This document shows positions 40,891 through 49,827 of a DNA stretch of 64,000 nucleotides, piece after piece. The position numbers were made by a program, and so were the translations under genes. The stretch is from JBGSUZ01 sp964404895 (GTDB lineage: Bacteria; Bacillota; Clostridia; Peptostreptococcales; Acidaminobacteraceae). The notes under the pieces were generated by a model. The model worked only from the letters and a program-made list of their open reading frames with translations, was not told the origin of the DNA and did no database searches. Each line of letters begins with the position of its first letter. Position 1 is the stretch's first letter. Location: assembly GCA_964404895.1 (NCBI GenBank), contig CAYOLV010000002.1:310001-374000 (forward strand), read 5' to 3'.

Positions 40891-40962
40891 AGTATGACCT
40901 CCCTATTCACTAGAAGTTCTTAACACCACAATTGTGCCAGCGGAACATCCGTTTTACATACA
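40891..40962 (-). promoter_or_regulatory. rplS leader, candidate L19 autoregulatory leader
   Basis: About 75 bases separate the predicted transcription start from the rplS ATG. They contain CGGATGTTCCG, CACAATTGTG and TTCTAGTGAA segments that can form hairpins. Firmicutes rplS genes often carry a structured L19 leader in this place; I assign it by position and the stem pattern only. Confidence 0.45.
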
Positions 40963-40969
40963 CTCGAGT

Positions 40970-40998
40970 ATTATATCACCAATTATTTTCTATTGCAA
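40970..40998 (-). promoter_or_regulatory. rplS promoter
   Basis: On the minus strand TTGCAA (40998-40993), a 17-base spacer and a perfect TATAAT (40975-40970) stand at the end of trmD, about 80 bases before rplS. Confidence 0.7.
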
Positions 40999-41732
40999 TA
41001 TTGTTTAATATATTTTTCCACAAGCTGTCTTTTTTTCTTTGTCAGATGGCTGTAGTCGTACTTTAGAAGCAGATCAGATCTTCTTTCTCCCGTTATTTTT
41101 AGAGAAGCTTCAAAACGCCAATCTGCAATTTTTGCGTGATTGCCCGACAATAACACATCGGGTACTTTAAGTCCCTCTAAGTCTGCTGGTCTTGTATAAT
41201 GGGGGTATTCGAGTAAGGAATTGTAGTGACTTTCTTCCTCATAGGATACTTTCTTCCCAAGTACCCCATCAATCATTCTCGCCACTGCATCCATAACCGC
41301 CATTGCAGGAATTTCTCCTCCAGTAAGGACAAAGTCTCCAATAGATATTTCATCTGTGACATATTGGTCAATAAACCGCTGATCAATGCCTTCGTAATGG
41401 CCACAGACAAAAACTAACTCTTTACACTCTGCAAGCTCTACCGCCATTTGTTGGTTAAAAACAGTACCTTTTGGCGTCATATAAATTATGCGAGCGCCTT
41501 CCTTAAGTTCTAAACTCTTAAGACAACTTTCCAACGGTTGGGCTTGTATGACCATGCCTGCACCGCCTCCGAAAGGGGCATCATCTACCTGCTTATGTTT
41601 GTTGCTGGCAAAGCCTCTAAAGTTAATGGTTTCAACTTCAATTCGCTTTTCGTTAATGGCGCGACCAATCATGCTGGCCGTTTTAAAACTGTCAAACATT
41701 TCTGGAAAGAGGGTTAAGACTGTAAACCGCAT
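40983..41732 (-). CDS. trmD: tRNA (guanine-N1)-methyltransferase
   Basis: The 249-residue protein is TrmD: RFTVLTLFPEMFDSFKTASM, DDAPFGGGAGMVIQAQPLE, the knot segment YMTPKGTVFNQQMAVELA, CGHYEGIDQRFIDQYV (residues 110-125), EISIGDFVLTGGEIPAM and the C-terminal DVLLSGNHAKIADWR. It methylates G37 of tRNAs to prevent frameshifting. It starts next to the rimM stop (TAGATG), a tight conserved pair. Confidence 0.98.
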   Translation of the reverse strand: MRFTVLTLFPEMFDSFKTASMIGRAINEKRIEVETINFRGFASNKHKQVDDAPFGGGAGMVIQAQPLESCLKSLELKEGARIIYMTPKGTVFNQQMAVELAECKELVFVCGHYEGIDQRFIDQYVTDEISIGDFVLTGGEIPAMAVMDAVARMIDGVLGKKVSYEEESHYNSLLEYPHYTRPADLEGLKVPDVLLSGNHAKIADWRFEASLKITGERRSDLLLKYDYSHLTKKKRQLVEKYIKQYCNRK

Positions 41733-42242
41733 CTACATCAGTCCTTCAATTAATTTAACATGGATTTTGCCTGCTTCAATATCAATATGATCTAAAAAGG
41801 CTTCTACTGCAGGCATATAGAATACGCCTGAGCCATCTGCTTTTTCAATGACATAAATATCTTGTGCTGTATTTTTAAGCACTTCTTTAAGTGTGCCTAC
41901 TTTGCCATTCACGTGGTCTACCACATCTAAACCGATTAAGTCTACAATAAAATATTGACCCTCATCTAGATCGTCATAGTCCGCTCTTAAAAAGTAGACT
42001 TCCCTATTCTTAAATTTTTCAACTTGATTAATGTCGCTGAATTCTTCAAAGAGAACCAATACTGTGTTTTTTACAGTTCTAATGGTTTCAATTGGGAATT
42101 TTTTATCCCCTTCTCCTTCGATGATCAGGTAATCAAAGTCTTCGAAGTCCTCAATGTTCTCTGTATAATATTGAACTTTGAGTTCACCTCTTAGTCCATG
42201 GGTATTTACAATTTTTCCAACTGTGAAACGATCCTTATTCAT
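41733..42242 (-). CDS. rimM: 16S rRNA maturation factor RimM
   Basis: The 169-residue protein is RimM: FTVGKIVNTHGLRGELKVQY at the N-terminal barrel, then RADYDDLDEGQYFIVDLIGL (about residues 88-107), and the PRC-barrel with YVIEKADGSGVFYMPAVEAF. It binds S19 in 30S maturation. Immediately followed by trmD. The region upstream holds palindromes, so its promoter would be between these and the ATG. Confidence 0.97.
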   Translation of the reverse strand: MNKDRFTVGKIVNTHGLRGELKVQYYTENIEDFEDFDYLIIEGEGDKKFPIETIRTVKNTVLVLFEEFSDINQVEKFKNREVYFLRADYDDLDEGQYFIVDLIGLDVVDHVNGKVGTLKEVLKNTAQDIYVIEKADGSGVFYMPAVEAFLDHIDIEAGKIHVKLIEGLM

Positions 42243-42282
42243 GTATACTCCTATCCATTTATATGACTATATAAATTTACGC

Positions 42283-42383
42283 ATTGCTCCGAGGAGTCCC
42301 TCGAGCGGCGCGCTCGTCAAAGCAAACCTAAAGTTTGCTTTGACCCTTAAGTATTCCCCCTGAAATGGGGGAATACTTAAGGG
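42283..42383. repeat. array of long perfect palindromes between khpA and rimM
   Basis: Two adjoining perfect inverted repeats: 12-base arms at 42316-42327 and 42333-42344 (GTCAAAGCAAAC type) and 17-base arms at 42344-42360 and 42367-42383 (starting CCCTTAAGTATTCCCCC). A GC-rich CTCGAG/CGCGC stretch lies before them at 42298-42315. They overlap by one base and have loops of 5 and 6. This looks like a dispersed intergenic palindromic element rather than a plain terminator. Confidence 0.75.
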
Positions 42384-42451
42384 CTGGGACTCAATGCCTA
42401 TCCATTTGTTAACTTCGAAAAAACTTGGCCTCAACTGGCTTTTGGTCTTCA

Positions 42452-42484
42452 CGAAAACAAAGACCCACCAAAGGGTGAGTCTTT
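42452..42484 (-). terminator. terminator after khpA
   Basis: On the minus strand AAGACTCACC and GGTGGGTCTT (one mismatch) pair around four bases, followed by TGTTTTCG. It ends the ffh-rpsP-khpA transcript. Confidence 0.75.
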
Positions 42485-42489
42485 CCTGT

Positions 42490-42720
42490 TTATTGAATGA
42501 TCTCGACAACCACACGTTTGTTTTCACGAGTTGCTGCCGCTTTCACGACGGTTCTGAGTGCTTTTGCAATACGGCCTTGTTTGCCAATCACTTTACCCAT
42601 ATCGTCTGGGGATACCTTCAGTTCAATAATAATTGACTGAGATCCTTCAATCTCTTTTACTTCTACAAGTTCAGGATAGTCAACTAAAGCCTGAGCAATT
42701 ACTTTTACTAATTCACCCAT
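42490..42720 (-). CDS. khpA: KH-domain RNA-binding protein KhpA (YlqC)
   Basis: The 76-residue protein is a single type II KH domain: the GxxG loop reads VIGKQGRIAKALRTVV (about residues 42-57), preceded by SIIIELKVSPDDMG. KhpA pairs with KhpB (EloR/Jag) in Firmicutes and binds RNA. The location between rpsP and rimM is conserved. It ends before a terminator, so rimM-trmD is a separate unit. Confidence 0.95.
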   Translation of the reverse strand: MGELVKVIAQALVDYPELVEVKEIEGSQSIIIELKVSPDDMGKVIGKQGRIAKALRTVVKAAATRENKRVVVEIIQ

Positions 42721-42751
42721 TGAAATTTCCCCCTGACAAAATCAAGCAATA

Positions 42752-43009
42752 TTATTTGCCTAATTTTTCGTAGATGCCATGTTTTTTGAAAAGCGATTTT
42801 ACAGTATCAGTTGGTTGTGCACCAGTAGCCAACCATTTTGTTGCTTTTTCTTCGTCAATCTTGATTTGAACTGGTTCTGTAAGTGGATTGTAGAAACCAA
42901 TAATTTCGATAAATTTGCCATCTCTAGGTGCTCTAGAATCAGCTACAACCAATCTATAAAAAGGTTTCTTCTTTGCACCCATTCTTGTCATTCTAATTTT
43001 TACTGCCAT
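42752..43009 (-). CDS. rpsP: 30S ribosomal protein S16
   Basis: The 85-residue protein is S16: MAVKIRMTRMGAKKKPFYRL, VVADSRAPRDGKFIEIIGFY and WLATGAQPTDTVKSLFKKHG. GGAGGTGTAAGTT precedes the ATG. It is followed 31 bases on by khpA and lies downstream of ffh, as in most Firmicutes. Confidence 0.98.
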   Translation of the reverse strand: MAVKIRMTRMGAKKKPFYRLVVADSRAPRDGKFIEIIGFYNPLTEPVQIKIDEEKATKWLATGAQPTDTVKSLFKKHGIYEKLGK

Positions 43010-43084
43010 AACTTACACCTCCTCGTGTTATTAAAAAGTTGATATATTCATTGAATGATTAACACTCAATCATATCTTAGTGAA

Positions 43085-44431
43085 TTAAAACGGGAACTTC
43101 ATGCCGCCTAAGCCGCCACGTTTCATTTTTTTCTCCATGCCGCTGAATTGTTTCATCATCTTCTTCATTTCTTCGAATTGTTTGATGAGCTTATTGACTT
43201 CTGCAACAGTAGTTCCACTGCCAGTCGCAATTCTTCTTCTTCGGCTAGCATTTAAAATGTTTGGATCTCGTCTTTCTTTAACAGTCATAGACTGAATAAT
43301 GGATTCTAGTCTGACAAATTGCTTGTCATCGACTTGAACGTCTTTGAGGTTCTTAGAGTTCATGCCAGGAATCATTTTTAAAATGTCTGTGAATGAACCT
43401 AATTTTTTCATTTGTTGCAATTGGTCAAGGAAATCTTCAAGGTCCATGTCGCCTTTTTTGACTTTCTTCTCCATCTTTTTAACTGTATCTTCATCAAAAG
43501 CTGCTTGAGCTTTCTCGATCAAGCTGAGTACGTCTCCCATTCCAAGAATTCTCGAAGCCATACGGTCCGGGTAGAATTCTTCGATGGCATCCATCTTTTC
43601 GCCGACCCCAATGAATTTGATAGGTTTCCCAGTAACCGCTCTTACTGAAAGAGCCGCACCACCACGGGTGTCACCATCTAATTTATTGAGAATCAAACCA
43701 TCTATGCCAAGCTTTTCATTAAAGCTTTCAGCTACATTGACTGCATCTTGACCTGTCATCGCATCCACAACTAAAATGATTTCAGTGGGTTTGATGGCAT
43801 TTTTGATGTTAACCAATTCATCCATCAAATTTTCGTCTACATGTAAACGGCCTGCCGTATCCACAATGACCAAATCGTTTTGATAATGTTTGGCATGCTC
43901 TATCCCTGCTTTAGCTATTTCAACAGGATTAACTTGGTCTCCCATTGAAAATACAGGAATCCCTAAGCTGTCCCCAACAACGTGAAGTTGTTTGATAGCA
44001 GCAGGTCTATAAATATCACAAGCAACCAATAATGGTTTTTTGCTGTTGGTTTTCTTTTGAAGTTGACCCAATTTACCACACATGGTTGTTTTACCAGCCC
44101 CTTGAAGACCGACTAACATAACAATTGTAGGTGGGTTCGACGAGAACTTCAACTTACTCTGAGTGGTTCCCATTAATGCTGTCAATTCTTCATTGACGAT
44201 TTTAACTACTTGTTGACCCGGCGTTAAACTGCCAAGTACTTCTTCACCAATGGCACGTTCTGTGACTTTTGCCACAAAATCTTTGACGATTTTAAAGTTG
44301 ACGTCTGCTTCAAGCAAAGCCAATTTGACTTCTCTCATGGCTTCTTTGACGTCTGCTTCTGTCAGCTTGCCTTTGCCTCGAAGATTTTTAAAGGTATTTT
44401 GCAGTTTGTCTGCTAAACTTTCAAAAACCAA
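43085..44431 (-). CDS. ffh: signal recognition particle protein Ffh
   Basis: The 448-residue protein is Ffh: N-domain start VFESLADKLQNTFKNLRGKG, G1 GLQGAGKTTMCGKLG (about residues 108-122), DTAGRLHVDE, the TKLDG equivalent NKLDGDTRGGAALS, and the methionine-rich M domain (LQQMKKLGSFTDILKMIPGM, MKKMMKQFSGMEKKMKRGG). It pairs with 4.5S/6S RNA and FtsY. The start codon is TTG behind AGGAGGTAACACA, an unusual start for this gene. Confidence 0.98.
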   Translation of the reverse strand: MVFESLADKLQNTFKNLRGKGKLTEADVKEAMREVKLALLEADVNFKIVKDFVAKVTERAIGEEVLGSLTPGQQVVKIVNEELTALMGTTQSKLKFSSNPPTIVMLVGLQGAGKTTMCGKLGQLQKKTNSKKPLLVACDIYRPAAIKQLHVVGDSLGIPVFSMGDQVNPVEIAKAGIEHAKHYQNDLVIVDTAGRLHVDENLMDELVNIKNAIKPTEIILVVDAMTGQDAVNVAESFNEKLGIDGLILNKLDGDTRGGAALSVRAVTGKPIKFIGVGEKMDAIEEFYPDRMASRILGMGDVLSLIEKAQAAFDEDTVKKMEKKVKKGDMDLEDFLDQLQQMKKLGSFTDILKMIPGMNSKNLKDVQVDDKQFVRLESIIQSMTVKERRDPNILNASRRRRIATGSGTTVAEVNKLIKQFEEMKKMMKQFSGMEKKMKRGGLGGMKFPF

Positions 44432-44454
44432 TGTGTTACCTCCTGACAGCCATC

Positions 44455-44817
44455 TTACTCAAGCATTTCCATAATTTCTTGCCTAAGCTGTTCCAATGCA
44501 TTCTTCAAATCATCGTTCGCACTGGGCTGACTTGCTTTTGAGCCAAGAGTGTCCAGTTCGCTGATGACGTGATTAATGATGGTTTCTCTATTATTAAACC
44601 TTTGGCGTAATTCTAATTTGCTTTCGTACTCATCTAAAATCTTCTCAGCCCGCTTGATGGTGTCATAAACACCTTGTCTGCTAATGCCAAGTTCTTCAGC
44701 AATTTCACCAAAGGAGAGATCATGAATACAATAAAAATCTAATATTTCTCTTTGTTTCTCAGTAAGCAATTGACCATAAAACTCATAGAGATCGCCTATT
44801 CTTAATTTTTTTTCCAT
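44455..44817 (-). CDS. ylxM: YlxM-type HTH protein of the SRP operon
   Basis: The 120-residue protein is YlxM: KLRIGDLYEFYGQLLTEKQR at the start, IHDLSFGEIAEELGISRQGV as the helix-turn-helix (about residues 30-49), and a C-terminal helix. Sigma-70 region 4-like proteins of this family are encoded before ffh and modulate SRP GTPase activity in streptococci. It lies between ftsY and ffh, giving the standard targeting operon. Confidence 0.95.
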   Translation of the reverse strand: MEKKLRIGDLYEFYGQLLTEKQREILDFYCIHDLSFGEIAEELGISRQGVYDTIKRAEKILDEYESKLELRQRFNNRETIINHVISELDTLGSKASQPSANDDLKNALEQLRQEIMEMLE

Positions 44818-44926
44818 AGTTCGCTCACCTTCGTTTGTAAAGGTTTTTTGCTTTACAGATAGATTTTAATCGAGAATACAGGGAGTGTCAAGTCATTTTT
44901 GGCACTTCGTCAAGTATTTTTACTTG

Positions 44927-46255
44927 CTAACCAATTAATGCATCTGCAAAGCTTTTCGCATCAAAGACTTGAAGATCGTTAATGCCTTCTCCTACGCCAA
45001 TTAACTTGATTGGAATGCCCAGTTCATTATTAATAGCAAGAACGATACCGCCTTTTGCAGTTCCGTCTAACTTAGTTAGAACAATACCCGTGATATTAGC
45101 AGATTCTTTAAACAGTTTAGCTTGCTGTAAGCCATTTTGCCCCGTTGTTGCGTCTAAGACGAGAAGTACTTCTTTCTCGGCTTCTGGGTATTCTCTTTCA
45201 ATCACCTTAAATATTTTTGTAAGTTCATTCATTAAATTGACCTTGTTGTGTAATCGGCCTGCTGTATCAATAATCAGCACATCAGTTTTTCGAGCTTTTG
45301 CCGCGCGAATACTGTCGTAAACCACAGCTGCAGGGTCAGAACCTTCTTGTTGAGCTATGACAGGGACACCTGCCCGCTCACCCCACACTTTGAGCTGATC
45401 AATCGCCGCCGCTCTAAAGGTATCTGCTGCCGCTAGAATGACTTCTTTATTTTGCATTTTTAAACTTCTGGCAATTTTACCAATGGTAGTCGTTTTTCCT
45501 GCGCCATTGACCCCAATGACGAATAGAATGGAAGGTGACTTGTCGATATTTAACTTAGGGTTGTTCTTTTCTAAAAGCAAATCGGCAATGACATCTTTAA
45601 GGACAGGTTTTACCAGCGAAGGATCTAAAACCTTTCTCTTCACAAGCTCAGCTTTTAACCGCTCCACAATTTTCAAAGTGGTTTCCATGCCGATATCTGC
45701 CATAATTAAAATTTCTTCTAACTCTTCATAAAGATCGTCGTCAATTTTATCGTATTGATTAAACAGATTATCTATGGTATCTGTAAAGGCTTTTGTTGTT
45801 TTAGTGAGCCCTTCTTTAAGTTTTGAGAAGAAAGAAGCTTTTTTCTCTGGGGTTTCTTCTACTGTTTCAGAATAAGCTTCTAATATAGAAAACTCTTCTT
45901 CAGGAACAGATGTTTCAACTTCCTCAATCATGGCTTCAATAGCCGCTTCCATTTTTTGCTCTTCCAAAGCTTCTTCTATGATTTCGTCGTCTGTGTAAGG
46001 GGCTTCTTCGGAGTCTTCTGTGGACTCAACAAGCACAACCGTCTCTTCTCCCTCGGGAGTTTCAACGTGCTCTGCCACTTCAACTTGCTCCAAAGTTTCT
46101 GGTTCTTGTTCCGCTGTTACTTCCGCCGCTTCTTCATTAGCCGCTTCAGTCTCTCCTTCCGCTCCAGTCTCTTCAAGAAGTGCTGCCTCTTGAGCCGCTG
46201 CTTCCGCTTCTTTTTCTTCTTTAGTTTTACCAATGCCAAACCATTTTTTTAACAT
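44927..46255 (-). CDS. ftsY: signal recognition particle receptor FtsY
   Basis: The 442-residue protein has a long acidic A-domain (about residues 12-135, nearly all glutamate, alanine and valine), followed by the NG domain: SFFSKLKEGLTKTTKAFTDT, GVNGAGKTTTIGKIA (about residues 247-261), DTFRAAAIDQLKVWGERAGV, DTAGRLHNKVNLM, and TKLDGTAKGG. The acidic extension is longer than in B. subtilis, which nearly lacks it. It docks ribosomes with SRP to the membrane. The gene is 11 bases after smc. Confidence 0.98.
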   Translation of the reverse strand: MLKKWFGIGKTKEEKEAEAAAQEAALLEETGAEGETEAANEEAAEVTAEQEPETLEQVEVAEHVETPEGEETVVLVESTEDSEEAPYTDDEIIEEALEEQKMEAAIEAMIEEVETSVPEEEFSILEAYSETVEETPEKKASFFSKLKEGLTKTTKAFTDTIDNLFNQYDKIDDDLYEELEEILIMADIGMETTLKIVERLKAELVKRKVLDPSLVKPVLKDVIADLLLEKNNPKLNIDKSPSILFVIGVNGAGKTTTIGKIARSLKMQNKEVILAAADTFRAAAIDQLKVWGERAGVPVIAQQEGSDPAAVVYDSIRAAKARKTDVLIIDTAGRLHNKVNLMNELTKIFKVIEREYPEAEKEVLLVLDATTGQNGLQQAKLFKESANITGIVLTKLDGTAKGGIVLAINNELGIPIKLIGVGEGINDLQVFDAKSFADALIG

Positions 46256-46266
46256 GATGAAACCTC

Positions 46267-49200
46267 CTATATTGCAACGTCTTCCAGTTTAACCGAAACG
46301 ATTTTCGACACGCCGTATTCTTCCATGGTCACCCCGTATAGGATATCTGCGATTTCCATCGTTCCTTTTCTGTGTGTAATGACTACAAATTGGGAATCTG
46401 TTGAGAAATCCTTAAGGAATTCAGCAAAACGATAGACATTCACGTCATCTAACGCCGCTTCGATCTCGTCTAACATACAGAATGGCGCTGGTTTGTATTT
46501 TAGCGTGGAGAATAATAATGCGATGGCTGTCAGAGATTTTTCACCACCAGAGAGCAAATTCAAGCTTTGGAGCTTCTTGCCCGGGGGCTGAGCGAAAATC
46601 TCAATGTCTGATTCTAATACATTTTCTTCATCTACTATACGAAGATCTGCCGACCCGCCGCTGAATAGAGACCTGAATACATCACTGAAATTTAAGCGAA
46701 TTGCTTCAAAGGTTTCTATAAACTGCTCTTGCATGGTGGTATCTAATTCTTTGATCATTTTTTTGAGGACATTTTGTCCCTTGATCAAGTCATCCATTTG
46801 CTCTTTTAAGAAGCAATAGCGTTCACTGACTTCTTCATATTCTTTAATAGAACCCGTGTTGACATCACCTAAATCTTTTAACCTGCCTTTGATTTGCTTG
46901 GCCCTTTGAGTCACGGTTTTCTCGTCAAGAGGTTTTCTAAGCTCCGAAGCCTCTTCCACAGTCATTTCGTATAGGGTTTCAATGCTCTTAACCACATTTT
47001 CCTTTTCCACTGTCCATTTGGTCATTTCAATTTCCAGTGCATGCATACGATGACTTGCCGCCTCTAAATCTAATGCCAATTGAGACAAGATTCCCTCTTG
47101 AGCCAACATTTCCTGACGCAGTTTATCCTTTTCCCCGCTGAGATTGGTAATGGACGACTTAATCTCTTCAATGGCTTCTGAAAGCTCAATTTTCTTTACG
47201 AGGGCATTGTCTTTTTCTGTGAGTGCTGTATTTTTCTTAGCATTAATTTTTTCAATTTGGATTTGTTTCTCTTCAATGCTGGACTTCTCTTGTTGGATCA
47301 TCAACTCTAAACGTTCAATTTCTCTGCTGTAGGACTCAAATTTTTCTCTATCACCCGCCAATTTCACAGCTAAATCTGTTTTTGCGTTGCTGACTTCTGT
47401 ATAGGTTGCGGTCAAATTTTCTTGAACCTCAGAGCCTTCCTTCATGCGAGCTTCTAAAACTTCTACAAGGATGATTTTTTCATCAATTTGAGCATCGATT
47501 ACTTTAATCCGCTCGTTGATATTAGCAATTTCCTCAGCTAGACCTTCGCAATCTTTTTGAATCCGTTTCATACTCACTTCAGACTGTTCTGTTTGAAGTT
47601 TTTCAGATTTCCATCGCATAGAAGCATCTTGTAGTTTTTTATCCACCGAAGATAAATCCATATTCAAGGTTTCTCGTTTGATGCGAGTCTGACCCATTTG
47701 CTTTTGCAATACTTCGTTGGTAGCTTCCATTTCAGCAATTTTGTTTTGAATGGTCAGCATATCCTTTTCAAGCTGCTCGATCTTAGTCTTTCTATTTAAA
47801 ACACCAGTGGATTTTTGTTTGATGGAACCACCTGTAATCGCACCCCCTGGAATAAGGAGTTCTCCATCCAAAGTAACGATTCTAAGTCTGTTTTGCTTGA
47901 TTTTCAATGCCTTTGCCGCTGAGTCGTAATTTTTATAAATCAAAGTTCTTGCCAACAAATATTCAATGGCAGGACGAACAGACTCAGGGTACTCTATCAA
48001 ATCCGATGCAAGTCCCATAAAACCTTCTGAATTCTTGATTTCATTCACGACGCCGCTTGAGTTATTCTGCAAATTAGAAACGGGCAGGAAGGTAACTCTT
48101 CCAAATCTTTGTTGTTTGAGGACTTCTATCATTCTTTTGACAACAGACTCGTCTTCACAAACAATATTTTGAAGACCTTTACCCAAGGCTATATCAATTG
48201 CTGTCTCAAGCGCCTCAGGTATTTTGATCAAATCTGCCACAACCCCAATGTATCCCTTGAGATCATTGGTCTTTTTAAGATGGCCGACTAAGTTTTTAAC
48301 TCCAAAATCAAAGCCTTCCATATTTTCTTCCATATTTTTAAGAATCTTATGTTCTGTTTTACATTTTTCATAGGAAACATGAGCCGTTTGCTTATTTTGA
48401 GCCAACAAATCAGCCTGTTCCTTGGTCTGCCGATATTCTGTCTCTAAGACATTCAACTGATTGCGAAGCGCCGTCGTTTCTTCCTCTAAAGCACTGATTT
48501 CAATCTGATGCACAGCCAATTGCTCGCCGTGAGTGGTTAAACGCTCTTGAATTTTATTCAACTCTTCAATGTAAGTCTCCCGTTGAGACTCGAAACGCTG
48601 GGCATTTTCCATTAAGTTCTTGCGGTCACTTTTATTTCGCTCCATCTCATTTAAGAGTCCAATAATTTCATTTCGAGCGTCTTCGTGCTTTTCTGTCAAG
48701 GCTTTAAGGGCTTCAGACAGCCGATGGTGCTCCGTCTCCGCCGCTTGGTATTCACCTTCTGATTTCTTCAGTTGAGCCGCCATAGACTCACGAGTATCCT
48801 TTTGAATAAGGCAATCCGATGTATTTTTAGCCAGTTGCTCTGTTAGATTTTTAATTTCCATGTCCAAACGGACAAGTTCATTATTGAAAGAACGAATACG
48901 CTCGTCAATGACACTGATTTCGCCATCTGTTTCTCTAAAAGATTCACTGAGTTCTCTATAAGTTTCTTTATGTTGATTTTGAGCATTTTCAAAATCAAAA
49001 ATTTGATTTTCGATCACTTTGATTTGATCGTGGACTTGGTCATGACTTTGTTTAGCCACTTTGTGTATTTCAGATTGTTGGGTATAATCGCCCTCTGTCT
49101 TGGTCAACTTCCCATCAACTCGATCCAACTCATTTAAGAAGAGGTTGATTTCAATATCTTTCAGCTCATCGGTTAAAGAAATATATTCCTTTGCCTTTTC

Positions 49201-49827
49201 GCTTTCTTTGCGAAGGGGTTCAATTCTGCCTTTTAATTCCCCTGCTATATCTTCTACGCGCACTAAATTAAGCTCTGTGTTTTCAAGCTTTCTGACAGCT
49301 TCCTTTTTCTTTGCTTTATATTTAACAATCCCCGCCGCTTCTTCAAAGACCTGTCTTCGATCGTCTCCGTTGCCACTGAGAATACTTTCAATTTTCCCTT
49401 GCCCAATAATGGAATAGCCATCAGTACCAATGCCCGTGTCCATAAAAAGTTCTCTCACATCTTTCAGACGACAAGCCGTATTGTTGAGCAAATATTCACT
49501 TTCTCCAGATTTGTAAATTCGTCTTGTCACAATGACATCGGCAAAATCTACCGGGAAAAAGCGATTGCTGTTATCAAAATGAAGGCTGACTTCCGCCATT
49601 CCTAGAGCCGATCTATGGGTCGTCCCGTTAAAAATGATGTCTTCCATCTTCGAACCCCTGAGGGTTTTGACCTTCTGTTCTCCAAGCACCCAGCGAACAG
49701 CATCTGTAATATTGCTTTTCCCGCTGCCGTTAGGTCCAACGACACAGGCAACGCCCTGATTAAAATCTAATATTGTTCTATCTGCAAATGATTTAAAGCC
49801 TTTAAGTTCCAACCGTTTAAGGTACAT
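46267..49827 (-). CDS. smc: chromosome segregation ATPase SMC
   Basis: The 1186-residue protein is full-length SMC: MYLKRLELKGFKSFADRTIL start with GPNGSGKSNITDAVRW Walker A, first coiled coil, a hinge around residues 510-660 with GYIGVVADLI and the GGAITGGSIKQKSTGVLNRK segment, second coiled coil, then LLSGGEKSLTAIALLFS signature and APFCMLDEIEAALDDVNVYR Walker B. It forms the condensin complex with ScpAB. The ATG overlaps the preceding stop (TAATG), so it is coupled to the radical SAM gene. Confidence 0.98.
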   Translation of the reverse strand: MYLKRLELKGFKSFADRTILDFNQGVACVVGPNGSGKSNITDAVRWVLGEQKVKTLRGSKMEDIIFNGTTHRSALGMAEVSLHFDNSNRFFPVDFADVIVTRRIYKSGESEYLLNNTACRLKDVRELFMDTGIGTDGYSIIGQGKIESILSGNGDDRRQVFEEAAGIVKYKAKKKEAVRKLENTELNLVRVEDIAGELKGRIEPLRKESEKAKEYISLTDELKDIEINLFLNELDRVDGKLTKTEGDYTQQSEIHKVAKQSHDQVHDQIKVIENQIFDFENAQNQHKETYRELSESFRETDGEISVIDERIRSFNNELVRLDMEIKNLTEQLAKNTSDCLIQKDTRESMAAQLKKSEGEYQAAETEHHRLSEALKALTEKHEDARNEIIGLLNEMERNKSDRKNLMENAQRFESQRETYIEELNKIQERLTTHGEQLAVHQIEISALEEETTALRNQLNVLETEYRQTKEQADLLAQNKQTAHVSYEKCKTEHKILKNMEENMEGFDFGVKNLVGHLKKTNDLKGYIGVVADLIKIPEALETAIDIALGKGLQNIVCEDESVVKRMIEVLKQQRFGRVTFLPVSNLQNNSSGVVNEIKNSEGFMGLASDLIEYPESVRPAIEYLLARTLIYKNYDSAAKALKIKQNRLRIVTLDGELLIPGGAITGGSIKQKSTGVLNRKTKIEQLEKDMLTIQNKIAEMEATNEVLQKQMGQTRIKRETLNMDLSSVDKKLQDASMRWKSEKLQTEQSEVSMKRIQKDCEGLAEEIANINERIKVIDAQIDEKIILVEVLEARMKEGSEVQENLTATYTEVSNAKTDLAVKLAGDREKFESYSREIERLELMIQQEKSSIEEKQIQIEKINAKKNTALTEKDNALVKKIELSEAIEEIKSSITNLSGEKDKLRQEMLAQEGILSQLALDLEAASHRMHALEIEMTKWTVEKENVVKSIETLYEMTVEEASELRKPLDEKTVTQRAKQIKGRLKDLGDVNTGSIKEYEEVSERYCFLKEQMDDLIKGQNVLKKMIKELDTTMQEQFIETFEAIRLNFSDVFRSLFSGGSADLRIVDEENVLESDIEIFAQPPGKKLQSLNLLSGGEKSLTAIALLFSTLKYKPAPFCMLDEIEAALDDVNVYRFAEFLKDFSTDSQFVVITHRKGTMEIADILYGVTMEEYGVSKIVSVKLEDVAI

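Noticed and set aside
42267..42527. 86-residue minus-strand frame across the khpA-rimM gap
   Set aside because: It overlaps the khpA terminator, the palindromes and the end of khpA, has no ribosome site, and its translation only reflects the repeats.
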